Positions 1 to 9,685 are shown, counted from the first letter of the stretch. The stretch: DNA of 64,000 bases from Ferruginibacter sp. (GCA_013141115.1 JABFRP010000002.1:1538647-1602646), one strand, 5' to 3'. Numbers and translations: made by a program. The notes: generated from the sequence alone by a model not told the origin.

Positions 1-123
1 TATCAGCCTGCAAAATAATTCATCATCATCGATAATAGGAAAACCATAATGGTTGTCGTGATAAACTTTATGAACTGATTGTTCGCCGGGTTGCAGCGAA
101 TTAATAAAAGTGCAATAACTCAT
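1..123 (-). CDS. tag: DNA-3-methyladenine glycosylase I, N-terminal part (cut by window edge)
   Basis: Only the first 41 codons are in the window; the rest lies beyond the left edge. The start includes an early Cys (MSYC) and the motif YHDNHYGFPIIDDDELFCRL, which matches the opening of the Tag family (E. coli YHDNEWGVP...). Tag removes 3-methyladenine from alkylated DNA in base excision repair. The ATG at 123-121 overlaps the TGA of the upstream pnuC as ATGA, so the two genes are probably co-transcribed and translationally coupled. The identification rests on a short but distinctive stretch; length and C-terminal zinc ligands cannot be checked here. Confidence 0.8.
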   Translation of the reverse strand, partial: MSYCTFINSLQPGEQSVHKVYHDNHYGFPIIDDDELFCRLI

Positions 124-749
124 GTATTATTTAATTTTTGTTTTTTCATCCATTCAAACAACCCTGCTACTGCCATTACAAGCAGCACCACATAATATAC
201 ACTTGTAAATACATAATGTTTTACAAAGTATAAAGGGATAGATGCAATATTGGTAGCTATCCACCAATACCAGCTTTCTACTTTTTTCTTTGTCATCAAC
301 CACATGCCGGTAAAAGCGGTGGCGCTTGCAAAGGCATCTGCCCATGGTATTACACCATAGTAAAATTGTTTTTTAAAGTAAGTGAGTATTAAAAATATGC
401 TTATATAGAAAAAAAGGAAAAAAGAAATTTGCTGCAACCAATCCTTTTTATTCGAGCTGGTAATATGCAATACAGTTTCTTTTTGTGCATCTTTTTTTAG
501 CCACATATACCAACCAATTATACTCATTACTGTATAATAAAAATTTACTCCTGCTTCGCCAAACAGGTTTCCTTTAAAACTTATATACACGTAAATAATG
601 GTATTAATAAGGCCAACAGGATAAACCAGGATATTTTCCTTACGACTATACCAAACGCTTGCTATGCCGGAAAACACAGCAATATATTCATACCAATGTG
701 TATTTTGAATATCTGTAATAAACTGTTGGTAAAGTTGCTCTGCTCCCAC
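120..749 (-). CDS. pnuC: PnuC-family nicotinamide (riboside/mononucleotide) transporter
   Basis: A 209-residue, very hydrophobic protein with about seven membrane segments. The region VWYSRKENILVYPVGLINT, the segment EAGVNFYYTVMSIIGWYMWL and the aromatic-rich end are typical of PnuC, a facilitator that imports nicotinamide riboside or related NAD precursors across the inner membrane. The length fits the family. The start is a GTG at 749-747; no in-frame ATG was seen nearby. The gene ends in an ATGA overlap with the DNA repair gene tag. No kinase gene for trapping the imported riboside is visible inside the window, so the exact substrate is not settled. Confidence 0.9.
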   Translation of the reverse strand: MGAEQLYQQFITDIQNTHWYEYIAVFSGIASVWYSRKENILVYPVGLINTIIYVYISFKGNLFGEAGVNFYYTVMSIIGWYMWLKKDAQKETVLHITSSNKKDWLQQISFFLFFYISIFLILTYFKKQFYYGVIPWADAFASATAFTGMWLMTKKKVESWYWWIATNIASIPLYFVKHYVFTSVYYVVLLVMAVAGLFEWMKKQKLNNT

Positions 750-771
750 AATGCTTTTGTTTAAATGTAAT

Positions 772-1383
772 TTAATATTTATTGCTGTACCTCCTCATGG
801 GGCGCAGGTATTTTATTCCTTTGCTGGTTTTAAACCTGGTGGCTACCTGTTGCCACTGATTATTGCCGGAGCGCCAAACAATAAAATGTAAATGTGGAAA
901 TAAGGTATAACCCGTTTTACCGCTTAAGCCAATTGGCTGGCCTTGCTTTACTGTATCGCCAGGGTTTACTAAAGCGCCATTAAATTGCAAATGCCAATAG
1001 CCTGCCCTGCTGCCATCGGTATGTTGTATTACAATTACATTTCCAAAAGCACGGTATTTTTTATTCCAACCGCCTTTGTTGCCATCTTCTTTTACACGAA
1101 CAACAATACCTTCTCTTGCCGCACAAATAGTAGTACCCCTTTTCATTTTAAAATCCAGAGCAGCCCTGTTTTTATGAGAATATTTGCTAAAATACCCCTG
1201 TGCCAATAAATGTGTTGTATTTTTTTCAAAAGGCAACTGGTATACAAAACTAGTATCATCTTTAATAATGCCTTTTTGTAACTGCTTAATTTGATTGCGT
1301 TGAGGATTATTGCTAACCGCACAACTACACATATAAATAACTGCAACTAACAAAATAATATGTAAACGGTTGGTATAAAGCAT
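772..1383 (-). CDS. M23-family metallopeptidase, probable lipoprotein
   Basis: A 203-residue exported LytM/M23 domain protein. The N-terminus is a hydrophobic signal ending in Cys19 and Cys21, so it may be lipid-anchored at Cys21, though the lipobox is weak. The M23 zinc and catalytic residues are present: His70 and Asp77 (HKNRAALD), His131 (GYWH) and the His164-Leu-His166 pair (FPHLHF). M23 enzymes cut peptide bridges in peptidoglycan or act on other Gly-rich substrates. It is clearly paralogous to the gene at 1862-2446, sharing the ICAAR, YWHL and GDTVKQG stretches. The pair is separated by a DoxX-like gene on the other strand. The actual substrate is unknown. Confidence 0.85.
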   Translation of the reverse strand: MLYTNRLHIILLVAVIYMCSCAVSNNPQRNQIKQLQKGIIKDDTSFVYQLPFEKNTTHLLAQGYFSKYSHKNRAALDFKMKRGTTICAAREGIVVRVKEDGNKGGWNKKYRAFGNVIVIQHTDGSRAGYWHLQFNGALVNPGDTVKQGQPIGLSGKTGYTLFPHLHFIVWRSGNNQWQQVATRFKTSKGIKYLRPMRRYSNKY

Positions 1384-1484
1384 TAGTTGTATAAAGATAA
1401 AACGAAGAAGCTTTAACCAACTACATTAAATTAACGTATATTGATAAAAACTGAAAACGTTTAGTTTAACCTGGTAACGTATGT

Positions 1485-1853
1485 ATGTTTAAAAAGATCA
1501 GTTACATTTTAATTCCGGTATTTTATATTGCTGCAGGTATTAATCATTTCCGCAATCCGGATAGTTATTATAAAATTATTCCTGATTATTTGCCTGACCC
1601 AACTTCTATAAATTTATTTTCCGGCGCAGCCGAAATTATTTTGGGATTACTTTTTTTGTTTTCCAAAACACGAACTATTGCTGCTTATGGTGTTATTGCT
1701 TTGCTCGTTGCATTTATACCGGCACATATTGTAATGATACAAAAAGGTTTTTGCCTGAATAATGGTTATTGTTTACCGGAATGGGCCACCTGGATACGCT
1801 TATTTCCACTGCAATTTTTGCTGATGCTTTGGGTATGGAAATGCAGAAAATGA
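1485..1853 (+). CDS. DoxX-like small membrane protein
   Basis: A 122-residue inner-membrane protein with four hydrophobic segments. The opening FYIAAGINHFRNPDSYYKIIP and the GAAEIILGLLF segment resemble the DoxX/DoxD-like family that includes MauE-type proteins. Members have loosely defined roles linked to redox or membrane processes, so no reaction is assigned. The gene stands alone on the plus strand between two minus-strand M23 peptidases, and its stop lies only 8 bases before the end of the second one, so the two converge. An out-of-frame ATG lies four bases upstream of the chosen start. Confidence 0.75.
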   Translation: MFKKISYILIPVFYIAAGINHFRNPDSYYKIIPDYLPDPTSINLFSGAAEIILGLLFLFSKTRTIAAYGVIALLVAFIPAHIVMIQKGFCLNNGYCLPEWATWIRLFPLQFLLMLWVWKCRK

Positions 1854-1861
1854 TTTTATAT

Positions 1862-2446
1862 TTATTTTACCGCCCTGTAATATTTACCGGGGCGTAAATA
1901 AATTATTCCCTTTTTAGTTATAAACCTTGTAGCAATGTTTTTTCCAGCTGCATCATACACCTGAAAGTGCAAATGCGGAAAAGCTGTGTAACCGGTATTA
2001 CCGCTGTACCCAATATGCTCACCTTGCTTAACGGTATCACCCACATTTACCAGTACCCCATTTTTTTTTAAATGCCAGTACATCGCTTCGCCGCCATCAG
2101 CATGTTTTATAATAATGTGATTGCCTTCAGATAAATATTCATCTTTTAGTCCACCCACATCACTGTCTTCTTTTATAGCATTTACCACGCCTGCCCTTGC
2201 CGCACAAATTTTACTGCCTTTTCGCATTTTAAAATCTAAACTAATCTCATTTTTATGGCTCATCTTGCTGTTGTAAGCCTGTATTAGTAAAAACTTACTG
2301 CCTTGTGCAAAAGGTAAAAAGTATACAGGGCTGTTATCAGGTTTTACACGGCCGGCTTTTAAATTGCGTACTTCAGTATCCGTAAGTTGTGCCAATGAAA
2401 AAAGTGATATCAAACTAAAAATAATATAAAAAATTATTTGTTTCAT
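1862..2446 (-). CDS. Secreted M23-family metallopeptidase
   Basis: A 194-residue protein with a Sec signal peptide (residues 1 to about 20, ending SLAQ) and one LytM/M23 domain. The metal and catalytic residues are intact: His64 and Asp71 (HKNEISLD), His125 (MYWH) and His158-Leu-His160 (FPHLH). It should hydrolyse peptide cross-links in peptidoglycan in the periplasm. It is a paralog of the protein encoded at 772-1383 but has an ordinary signal peptide rather than a Cys-containing one, so the two may sit in different places. The gene converges with the DoxX-like gene and is divergent from the sensor kinase at 2583. Confidence 0.87.
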   Translation of the reverse strand: MKQIIFYIIFSLISLFSLAQLTDTEVRNLKAGRVKPDNSPVYFLPFAQGSKFLLIQAYNSKMSHKNEISLDFKMRKGSKICAARAGVVNAIKEDSDVGGLKDEYLSEGNHIIIKHADGGEAMYWHLKKNGVLVNVGDTVKQGEHIGYSGNTGYTAFPHLHFQVYDAAGKNIATRFITKKGIIYLRPGKYYRAVK

Positions 2447-2582
2447 CTTATTAATGTATTTTCATTTTGGTAATGTTTTTTTATAAGCCCAACTTATTAT
2501 CTGTTACACATTTAAAGCCAACAGGCAATTTACCTGTAAATTACCCTGCAGCTATGTTCTAAAACCACAATTAAAGATATAC

Positions 2583-4814
2583 ATGTTTAAAATATTAAAA
2601 ACAAAGGCCCGGGGATACCTGCTCATTTTAAGTGTACTTTTTAATGTAACCAGCCAAACTGTTTGTGCTCAATCAAAAAGTGATAGCAAAACAGCAGAGG
2701 TAAAGGAACAAATTACTGCAGCAGATTTTTTTTTAAACAAGGCCAACTACGATACTGCAATAATACTTTGCAATAAAGCTTTAATAAGCTCCCAAAAACT
2801 TAATTATAAAGCCGGCCAGGCAAAAGCCTACGATGTATTAGCCGAAATAATGTTTAAAAACGGTAAGATGAATGATGCGGAGCAATATAATTTGCTGGCC
2901 GCTCCCTTAGCAACAGAATTAAAAGATACTGGTTTATTAATTAACATAAAAAACAGAACCGGACTTTACCTTTTAGAAAAAGGGAAAAATAAAGAAGCGG
3001 AACAAAACTTTACTACAGCATTAAACTTAGGTGCAAACAAATTAACGCAATTAAAAAAAGCTGAAATTAACAGCAACTTAGGATCACTATACCTTGCGCT
3101 GGGTGAAAAAGAAAAAGCATTACAATATTTTTTAAACGCCGATAAATTATATGAAAATATTAATAATGCTAAAGGCCTGGGCGAAACCTATAGTAACATT
3201 GCCTCTGTATATTATTTAATGGGTAATATTGATGATGCTATTGAGTTTCAGAAAAAAAGTATTGTGGTAAGAGAAGCAGCTGATGATAAAAGTGGCCTGG
3301 TAATTACTAACAACAACATTAGCCAGATGTACATTTTAAAAGGCAATTATGATTTATCCTTAAAACATATTAAACAATCTATTGCACTGGCTGAGCAAAT
3401 TAAAAACCCAAAGTTGCAAGCTGCATCTTATGCAGGTATGAGTGTATACAATATTAGAGTTAAAAACTTTGCCGAAGCACTGGTTTGGCAAAATAAATCC
3501 ATAAAATTATTTGAGCAAATTGACGATAAAAACATGTTGTCCCGCCTGTATATTTCTGCAGGTAATTTAGCCAATGCCGGAAAAGACTCTTTACAGGCGA
3601 TAACCTATCTAAATAAGGGCTTAAGTTTATCCGAAAATCTTTACAATAAAGAAAATATAGCCAATGCGTATGAAAAACTAAGTGCGTTTTATTTATCGCA
3701 TAACGAGTATGAAAAAGCCTATGTCAATTACAAAAAATTTATTCTTTATAGAGACAGTGTTACTGTAAAAAGTAACTTATCTAAAATTGAAGAAATAAAA
3801 ACACAGTACGAAACAGAGAAAAAAGATAATGAAATAGTTAAGTTAAATACCCTGCAGCGCCTGAAGCAATTACAAATAGAAAAGCAAGATGCAGTAATTA
3901 ATGGCAATTTAATTGAAGCAGAGAAAAAGCAAAACGAAATTGAGTTACTCTCTAAAGAAAAGCAATTGCAGGATTTTAAAATTTATCAGCAAAATGATGA
4001 AATAGAAAAACAAACACTAGTTGCAAAAAATAAAGAGCAGCAATTACAAATTAATATAGCCCGGCAACAAATAAAAGATAAGCAACTAAAAAACGAAACC
4101 AAAATTAAAAACCTTTGGATTGGAGGCCTTTTGGGTGGTTTGGTGTTAGCAATACTTTTAGCCCTGCTATTTATAAACCGGTATAAATTAAAAAAGAAAC
4201 TGGAGCAACAGTATGCTTTGATTGCGATACGCAATACTATAAGCCAGGATTTGCATGATGAAATTGGCAGCACATTAACCAGTATAAACATACTTAGCAA
4301 TGTAACGGAAAAAGCTATTGAAAATGAACCGGTACAGGCAAAAGAAATGCTGCATCAAATAGCGGTGCAAAGTAAAACCATACAACAAAATATGAGTGAT
4401 ATTGTGTGGAGCATAAGGCCAGAAAATGAAAAGGTGGAAAATTTACTCATTCGCATAAGAGAATATGCTGCACAAACTTTAGAACCGCTGGATATTGCTG
4501 TAACAGTTGATACCGATGAAAGATTAATAAATCAAATTTTACCTATTGAATTTAGAAAAGAATTATTACTTATTTGCAAAGAAGCAATAAATAATATTGT
4601 AAAACATGCTGGTGCTACAAAAGTGGCAATTGCTATAAAAAAAGACAAGCAACAAATTCAGTTAAACATAAGTGATAATGGTGTATGGAAGGGTAACACA
4701 TCTGGCACAGGAACTAAAAGTATGAAAGCAAGAGCGAATATTATTGGCGGTAAGTTTGCCATTGCAACAACGCCAACAGGAACAGCCGTTACAGTAAATA
4801 TACCCCTGCCCTAA
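2583..4814 (+). CDS. TPR-containing sensor histidine kinase (HisKA_3 type)
   Basis: A 743-residue membrane kinase. It has a signal peptide (1 to about 29), a periplasmic array of TPR-like helical repeats to about residue 390, a long charged coiled coil (about 395-505), one membrane segment (about 513-532), and a cytoplasmic HisKA_3 dimerisation domain with phospho-acceptor His558 in SQDLHDEIGS. A HATPase domain follows with its N-box (ICKEAINNIVKHAG) and a glycine-rich GTGTKSMKARA. This is the NarX-like class that pairs with LuxR-type regulators, and such a regulator begins 46 bases downstream. The signal sensed is unknown. The next gene encodes a giant T9SS protein, a plausible target or neighbour of the pathway. 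Confidence 0.93.
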   Translation: MFKILKTKARGYLLILSVLFNVTSQTVCAQSKSDSKTAEVKEQITAADFFLNKANYDTAIILCNKALISSQKLNYKAGQAKAYDVLAEIMFKNGKMNDAEQYNLLAAPLATELKDTGLLINIKNRTGLYLLEKGKNKEAEQNFTTALNLGANKLTQLKKAEINSNLGSLYLALGEKEKALQYFLNADKLYENINNAKGLGETYSNIASVYYLMGNIDDAIEFQKKSIVVREAADDKSGLVITNNNISQMYILKGNYDLSLKHIKQSIALAEQIKNPKLQAASYAGMSVYNIRVKNFAEALVWQNKSIKLFEQIDDKNMLSRLYISAGNLANAGKDSLQAITYLNKGLSLSENLYNKENIANAYEKLSAFYLSHNEYEKAYVNYKKFILYRDSVTVKSNLSKIEEIKTQYETEKKDNEIVKLNTLQRLKQLQIEKQDAVINGNLIEAEKKQNEIELLSKEKQLQDFKIYQQNDEIEKQTLVAKNKEQQLQINIARQQIKDKQLKNETKIKNLWIGGLLGGLVLAILLALLFINRYKLKKKLEQQYALIAIRNTISQDLHDEIGSTLTSINILSNVTEKAIENEPVQAKEMLHQIAVQSKTIQQNMSDIVWSIRPENEKVENLLIRIREYAAQTLEPLDIAVTVDTDERLINQILPIEFRKELLLICKEAINNIVKHAGATKVAIAIKKDKQQIQLNISDNGVWKGNTSGTGTKSMKARANIIGGKFAIATTPTGTAVTVNIPLP

Positions 4815-4860
4815 ATATGGTATATAGGGTGTAAGTAGTTAATTTTATTTTTGAATTATA

Positions 4861-5487
4861 ATGGCAATAAAAGTATTACTATACGAGGATAATGAAAGCT
4901 TGCGCAAAAGCATACAAACTTTATTGCAGTGGAATAGTGAGTTTGATGTACTGGCGGCCATGCCCGATGCAACATCTGTAAAGGATGATATAGTGGCATT
5001 GCAACCGGATGTAATTTTAATGGATATTGATATGCCCGGTGGTAATGGCGTGGAAGCAGTAGCTACAATACGAAGCGCCGGAAACCAGGTGCCGGTTATT
5101 ATGTTTACAGTTTTTGATGATGATGATAATATTTTTAACGCCATTTGTGCAGGCGCCAATGGGTATTTATTAAAAAAGAATTTTGATCAAATACCAGCTT
5201 CCATAAAAGATGTTTTAGATGGCGGCGCACCAATGACAGGTAGTGTTGCAAAAAGAGTATTAACTTTTGTGCCACAAAATAAATTGCAAAAAAATCCGGA
5301 AATTGAAACCCTCTCCAGCAGAGAAAAAGAAATACTGGAATACATTGTAAAAGGCTACAGCTATAAAATGATAGCTGCAGAAATTAGTATAGCAGTAGAA
5401 ACCGTACGAAGCCATATAAAAAAAATATACAAAAAACTACAGGTTAACAGCGCTACCGAGGCGGTGTATAAGTTTAATCAACATTAA
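4861..5487 (+). CDS. LuxR/NarL-family response regulator
   Basis: A 208-residue two-domain regulator. The receiver domain (about 1-120) carries the acidic pocket Glu9-Asp10, the phospho-acceptor Asp55 (ILMDIDMPGG) and the conserved Lys in LLKKNF. A C-terminal LuxR helix-turn-helix (about 142-200) contains LSSREKEILEYIVKGYSYKM and ETVRSHIKKIYKKL, which are close to the family consensus. It is almost certainly the partner of the kinase directly upstream, since HisKA_3 kinases act on this class. Phosphorylation should drive DNA binding. Targets cannot be read from the sequence, but the ELWxxDGT gene starts 77 bases downstream. Confidence 0.94.
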   Translation: MAIKVLLYEDNESLRKSIQTLLQWNSEFDVLAAMPDATSVKDDIVALQPDVILMDIDMPGGNGVEAVATIRSAGNQVPVIMFTVFDDDDNIFNAICAGANGYLLKKNFDQIPASIKDVLDGGAPMTGSVAKRVLTFVPQNKLQKNPEIETLSSREKEILEYIVKGYSYKMIAAEISIAVETVRSHIKKIYKKLQVNSATEAVYKFNQH

Positions 5488-5564
5488 TAGTTTTATACAG
5501 TACCACATTTATGGGATGGTGTAAATAAAGTATAATGCCCATCTTTATACTTTAAATATACTAC

Positions 5565-8500
5565 ATGAAAATCAACTTTACCTCTACGTTATTTCTTGCA
5601 TTTACCCTTGTATTTTTTAGTAGCAAAGTAGCTGCACAAAATCCATATTTAGTTAAAGACATAAATACATCAGCCTTAAATCAATCCTATGCAGCTCAAT
5701 TATTGCAAATAGGAGGCATTACATATTATTCAACTGGCGATGTAGAACACGGTAGCGAATTATGGAAAACCGATGGCACAGCAAGTGGCACTGTACTTAT
5801 AAAAGACATTAACCCCGGTATTGGAAATGCATTTCCACAGTCATTAACTAATGTAAATGGCATTTTGTATTTTAAAGCTAATGATGGTGTGCACGGCAGT
5901 GAACTTTGGAAAAGCGATGGTACAGCAGCAGGTACAGTTTTAGTTAAAGATATTAATACAGGCACAGCATTAGGAAATCCTATCCCCTATTTTAGCATCG
6001 GTAGTATTTTGTATTTTAGAGCAGATGATGCAACCTATGGTAGAGAATTATGGATGACCGATGGCACAGAGGCTGGTACAGTAGTGTTAAAAGATATAAA
6101 TCCTGGCACAGCCGCATCTTACCCATTATTTTTAGGAAAATTTAATAGCGAATTTTATTTTAAAGCTAACGACGGTGTAGTGGGTGAAGAGTTATGGAAA
6201 ACAGATGGAACCACTGTTGGTACTGTGCTTGTTAAAGATGTTGATGCTGGTGTAAACGGCTCAGATATTGGAAATTTTACAGAAATTAATGGTACAATTT
6301 ATTTTAGTTCACTAATATCCGGAATTTTTTCAAGCTTATGGAAAAGCGATGGGACAACTGCTGGTACTTTAGTTTTGTTATCATCAATTGTTGCACCAAT
6401 GTCTTCATTTACCAACTTAAATGGAACCTTGTTTTTTAGTGCTGGTGAGCTTTATAAAAGTGATGGAACAACTGTTGGTACTGTATTGGTAAAAGATATA
6501 TATCCGGGAGGTAGTATAAATTCTAATCCTACAAATTTTAATGTTTTAAATAGTGTGCTATATTTTACTGCCGACGATGGAGTAAATGGACGAGAATTAT
6601 GGACTAGCGATGGTACTACTGCTGGTACAACATTGGTAAAAGATATCAAACCAGGCGCAGCAAGTTCAAACAATAGTAGTTATATATTTATCAAAATAAA
6701 TAACACTTTGTTTTTTGATGCAGATGATGGAAATAAAGGTAAAGAAATTTGGAAAACAGATGGAACTACAGCAGGCACAGTTATGTTAAGCGATATTAAC
6801 CCGGGTTTGCCAGCCTCCAACCCTTATGGTTTTTTTAACCTTAATAATATACTCTATTTTGTTGCAAATAATGGTACACAAGGGAATGAATTATACAAAA
6901 GCGATGGTACAGAAGCAGGTACAGTGCTTGTAAAAGATATTTATACTGGACTTGGTAATGCTGACCCTAAGTTTTTTTACAACATTAATAATCAATTATA
7001 TTTTCAGGCAGTAGACGTTGAACACGGAGAAGAATTATGGAAAACCGATGGTACAACTGTAGGAACTGTATTGGTTAAAGATGTTTATTTGGCAGGAAAT
7101 AGTGCGGCACCTGGTGCATTTGTAAATATTAGTGGTACACTTTTTTTTGCAGCCAAAGAAATTGGCAATGACTATAAATTATGGAAAACTGATGGTAAAG
7201 CAGAAAATACTGTTATGGTTAAAGATGTAATAGTAAGCCCCAATGGTACAAAGCCAACAAATTTTGCCAATGTAAACGGTACTTTGTTTTTTGAAGGTGA
7301 TGATGGAATAAATGGAAGGGAACTTTGGAAAAGTGATGGAACAGAAGCTGGTACAGTAATGGTAAAAGATATTAGTGCTGGTGCTGCTGGTTCTTTTTCC
7401 CAGGATTTTACCAACGTAAATGGAACATTGTTTTTTTCTTCAATAGATGCTGTTAACGGACAGGAATTATGGAAAAGTGATGGTACAACTGGAGGTACTG
7501 TATTAGTGAAGGATATTAGAAGTGGTGCCACAAGTTCATTTTTAAAAGGATTAACTAACGTAAATGCTGTACTATATTTTGTTGCAAATGATGGTGTAAA
7601 TGGAAGCGAATTATGGAAAAGCGATGGCACTACAACAGGTACTGTAATGGTAAAAGATATTAACCCTGGCAGTGCAGGTTTACTTAATACAGCGTTCTCT
7701 TTTTTAATAAATGTAAATGGCATTTTATTTTTTAGAGCAAATGATGGTTTAACAGGAAACGAACTTTGGAAAAGTGATGGTACAGCAGCAGGTACTGTGT
7801 TGGTAAAAGATATTAACCCTGGTATAGCCAATAGCACAAACGAATCGTTAAATGCAACCGTTTTTAATAATGAAATTTATTTTAGCGCAACCAATGGCAC
7901 CAATGGTATTGAATTATGGAAAAGCGACGGTACAACAGCAGGCACGGTAATGGTAAAAGATATTTATAGCGGCGCAAGTGATGGTAACCCACTATATTTA
8001 ACTTTTGCAAACGATAAAATTTATTTTACAGCTACAGACGGTATTAATGGTACTGAATTATGGAAAAGCGATGGTACCCCAGCAGGTACTGTAATGGTAA
8101 AAGATATTTATACAGGTACTTTAAATGCAAACCCTACAGAACTTACTTATGTAGATGGAAATTTATATTTTAGTGCTACCGATGGAATAAATGGCGAAGA
8201 GCTCTGGAAAACTAAAGGAACATCTGCCAGTACTGTTTTAGTAAAAGATGTTAACCCTGGCGTATATAGTGCTACGCCAAGAAAGCTGATTGATGTAACT
8301 AACGGAGTAACACATAAATTGTTTTTTAGTGCAGATGTTAGCCATGGAAATTATTTATATGGTAATGAGTTGTGGAGTATAAGCAATTGTACAATTGATA
8401 ATTTATTAGCGGATTCCACTGCCGTAAAATACAACCAGGAGTTGCAAAATACCCCTATCACATTTACCTGTAATTGCGACATATTTAACAACCTCATTAA

Positions 8501-9440
8501 TAGTGTTGATGCTGTGGGTACACAACCAATAGCAGGTACCATCAATAGCAAAGTGTGGATAGATGCCAACCAAACCACCTCATTTGTAAAAAGGCATTAC
8601 GAAATTACGCCAACTACAAATACCAGTGCTGCCACCGGTAAAGTAACCCTATATTTTACCCAACAAGAATTTGATGAATACAATGCTACAAGCGCTGGTG
8701 GGTTACCCATAAACGGTAGCGATGTAGCAGGCATTGCCAATATAAGAATTGAAAAACGAGGCGGCCAAGGCGATGCAGATGGTACAATGGGGTCTTATCC
8801 TGGCAGTCCGGTAATAATTAATCCTGATGACCTGGATATTATTTGGGTAGTAGCTGCCAACCGTTGGGAAATAAGTTTTAACGTAGATGGATTTAGTGGG
8901 TTTTGGTTAAGAACAAATGCCTCAGTACTTGCACTGCATTGGCTTAGTTTTGATGGTAAGCTTAATAATAATAAACAAGCTGTACTTAACTGGCAGGTTT
9001 TAGAAAACAATGTAACCATTTATCAAATTGAAAAAAGTATTGATGGTATTAGTTTTTCTACAATTGCAACGCTTTCTTCAAAAGGAGATGGGGTAAATAA
9101 TTATCAATTTACAGATGCCAATATTTTACAAGGTTCGGTTTTTTATAGAATTAAGCAAATAGATAATGATGGAAAGTTTACTTATTCTGCACAAATTAAA
9201 TTAGCTGCTTTAACCAACGCAAATATAGTTACTGCATATCCTGTACCATTTAGCACTGGCGTTACAGTAAATTCAGGTAAATCTCAATCAGCAATATTGG
9301 TAAATGCGGCAGGCACTCTTATACAAAATATAAACCTGAAAAATGGTATCAATTACATTAATATGGATAAGCTAAGCAGTGGTATATATTTTTTAAAAAC
9401 TACCAGTGCACTAATAATAAAATTGATAAAAATCAATTAA
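5565..9440 (+). CDS. Giant ELWxxDGT-repeat secreted protein with T9SS type A sorting domain
   Basis: A 1291-residue secreted protein with a signal peptide (1 to about 24). Residues about 60-945 consist of 18 repeats of about 46-50 residues, each with ELWK(S/T)DGTxxGTVLVKDI followed by NGxLYFxAxDGVNG; a half repeat closes the array. Such repeats are expected to build a beta-propeller or beta-rich surface structure. A Cys-containing region (DNLLADST... FTCNCDIF) follows, and the end looks like a T9SS type A sorting domain: AYPVPFSTGVTVNSG, then SGIYFLKT and KLIKIN. It should be exported by Sec and then T9SS and attached to the cell surface or released. The function of the repeat family is unknown; adhesion or glycan binding is inference. 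Confidence 0.92.
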   Translation: MKINFTSTLFLAFTLVFFSSKVAAQNPYLVKDINTSALNQSYAAQLLQIGGITYYSTGDVEHGSELWKTDGTASGTVLIKDINPGIGNAFPQSLTNVNGILYFKANDGVHGSELWKSDGTAAGTVLVKDINTGTALGNPIPYFSIGSILYFRADDATYGRELWMTDGTEAGTVVLKDINPGTAASYPLFLGKFNSEFYFKANDGVVGEELWKTDGTTVGTVLVKDVDAGVNGSDIGNFTEINGTIYFSSLISGIFSSLWKSDGTTAGTLVLLSSIVAPMSSFTNLNGTLFFSAGELYKSDGTTVGTVLVKDIYPGGSINSNPTNFNVLNSVLYFTADDGVNGRELWTSDGTTAGTTLVKDIKPGAASSNNSSYIFIKINNTLFFDADDGNKGKEIWKTDGTTAGTVMLSDINPGLPASNPYGFFNLNNILYFVANNGTQGNELYKSDGTEAGTVLVKDIYTGLGNADPKFFYNINNQLYFQAVDVEHGEELWKTDGTTVGTVLVKDVYLAGNSAAPGAFVNISGTLFFAAKEIGNDYKLWKTDGKAENTVMVKDVIVSPNGTKPTNFANVNGTLFFEGDDGINGRELWKSDGTEAGTVMVKDISAGAAGSFSQDFTNVNGTLFFSSIDAVNGQELWKSDGTTGGTVLVKDIRSGATSSFLKGLTNVNAVLYFVANDGVNGSELWKSDGTTTGTVMVKDINPGSAGLLNTAFSFLINVNGILFFRANDGLTGNELWKSDGTAAGTVLVKDINPGIANSTNESLNATVFNNEIYFSATNGTNGIELWKSDGTTAGTVMVKDIYSGASDGNPLYLTFANDKIYFTATDGINGTELWKSDGTPAGTVMVKDIYTGTLNANPTELTYVDGNLYFSATDGINGEELWKTKGTSASTVLVKDVNPGVYSATPRKLIDVTNGVTHKLFFSADVSHGNYLYGNELWSISNCTIDNLLADSTAVKYNQELQNTPITFTCNCDIFNNLINSVDAVGTQPIAGTINSKVWIDANQTTSFVKRHYEITPTTNTSAATGKVTLYFTQQEFDEYNATSAGGLPINGSDVAGIANIRIEKRGGQGDADGTMGSYPGSPVIINPDDLDIIWVVAANRWEISFNVDGFSGFWLRTNASVLALHWLSFDGKLNNNKQAVLNWQVLENNVTIYQIEKSIDGISFSTIATLSSKGDGVNNYQFTDANILQGSVFYRIKQIDNDGKFTYSAQIKLAALTNANIVTAYPVPFSTGVTVNSGKSQSAILVNAAGTLIQNINLKNGINYINMDKLSSGIYFLKTTSALIIKLIKIN

Positions 9441-9633
9441 ACCAGTAGCCCACTTTGTAATACAGCTATTTCTATTGCTCAAAAGAGTTGAAAGTATTGT
9501 TTCAATAACTAACAAACAAAACCGGATACTAGAAAAATATGCATTAAAAATATTACTACAGAAGTAGCCTATAAATACAACGGCAATAAATAGCCGGTCT
9601 TTTCGTTTTACCCTGCATAACCCTTTTATGGCA

Positions 9634-9664
9634 TTGCAGCAGATTTTTATTTTTTTCATTTTTG
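9634..9664 (+). promoter_or_regulatory. Candidate Bacteroidota promoter for the exported-protein cluster
   Basis: A TTG at 9634-9636 is followed after 20 bases by CATTTTTG (9657-9664), one mismatch from the Bacteroidota -7 consensus TAnnTTTG at the expected spacing. Transcription would begin near 9670, about 16 bases before the ATG at 9686. The genes from 9686 to 18511 are tightly packed, so this could drive the whole run. Confidence 0.45.
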
Positions 9665-9685
9665 TGTATACTTAATCTGAAAAAA

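Noticed and set aside
7172..7837. Open frame of 221 codons on the minus strand opposite the ELWxxDGT array, with similar shorter ones at 5726-5965 and 6452-6673.
   Set aside because: They mirror the repeats of the real gene (SFTNTVPAAVPSLF patterns), so they are shadows made by the periodic coding sequence.
5700..8350. Regular spacing of near-identical DNA segments, which at first glance resembles a repeat array.
   Set aside because: The period is about 140-150 bases and it lies within one open frame of a protein repeat, with no CRISPR-type short repeats or cas genes.
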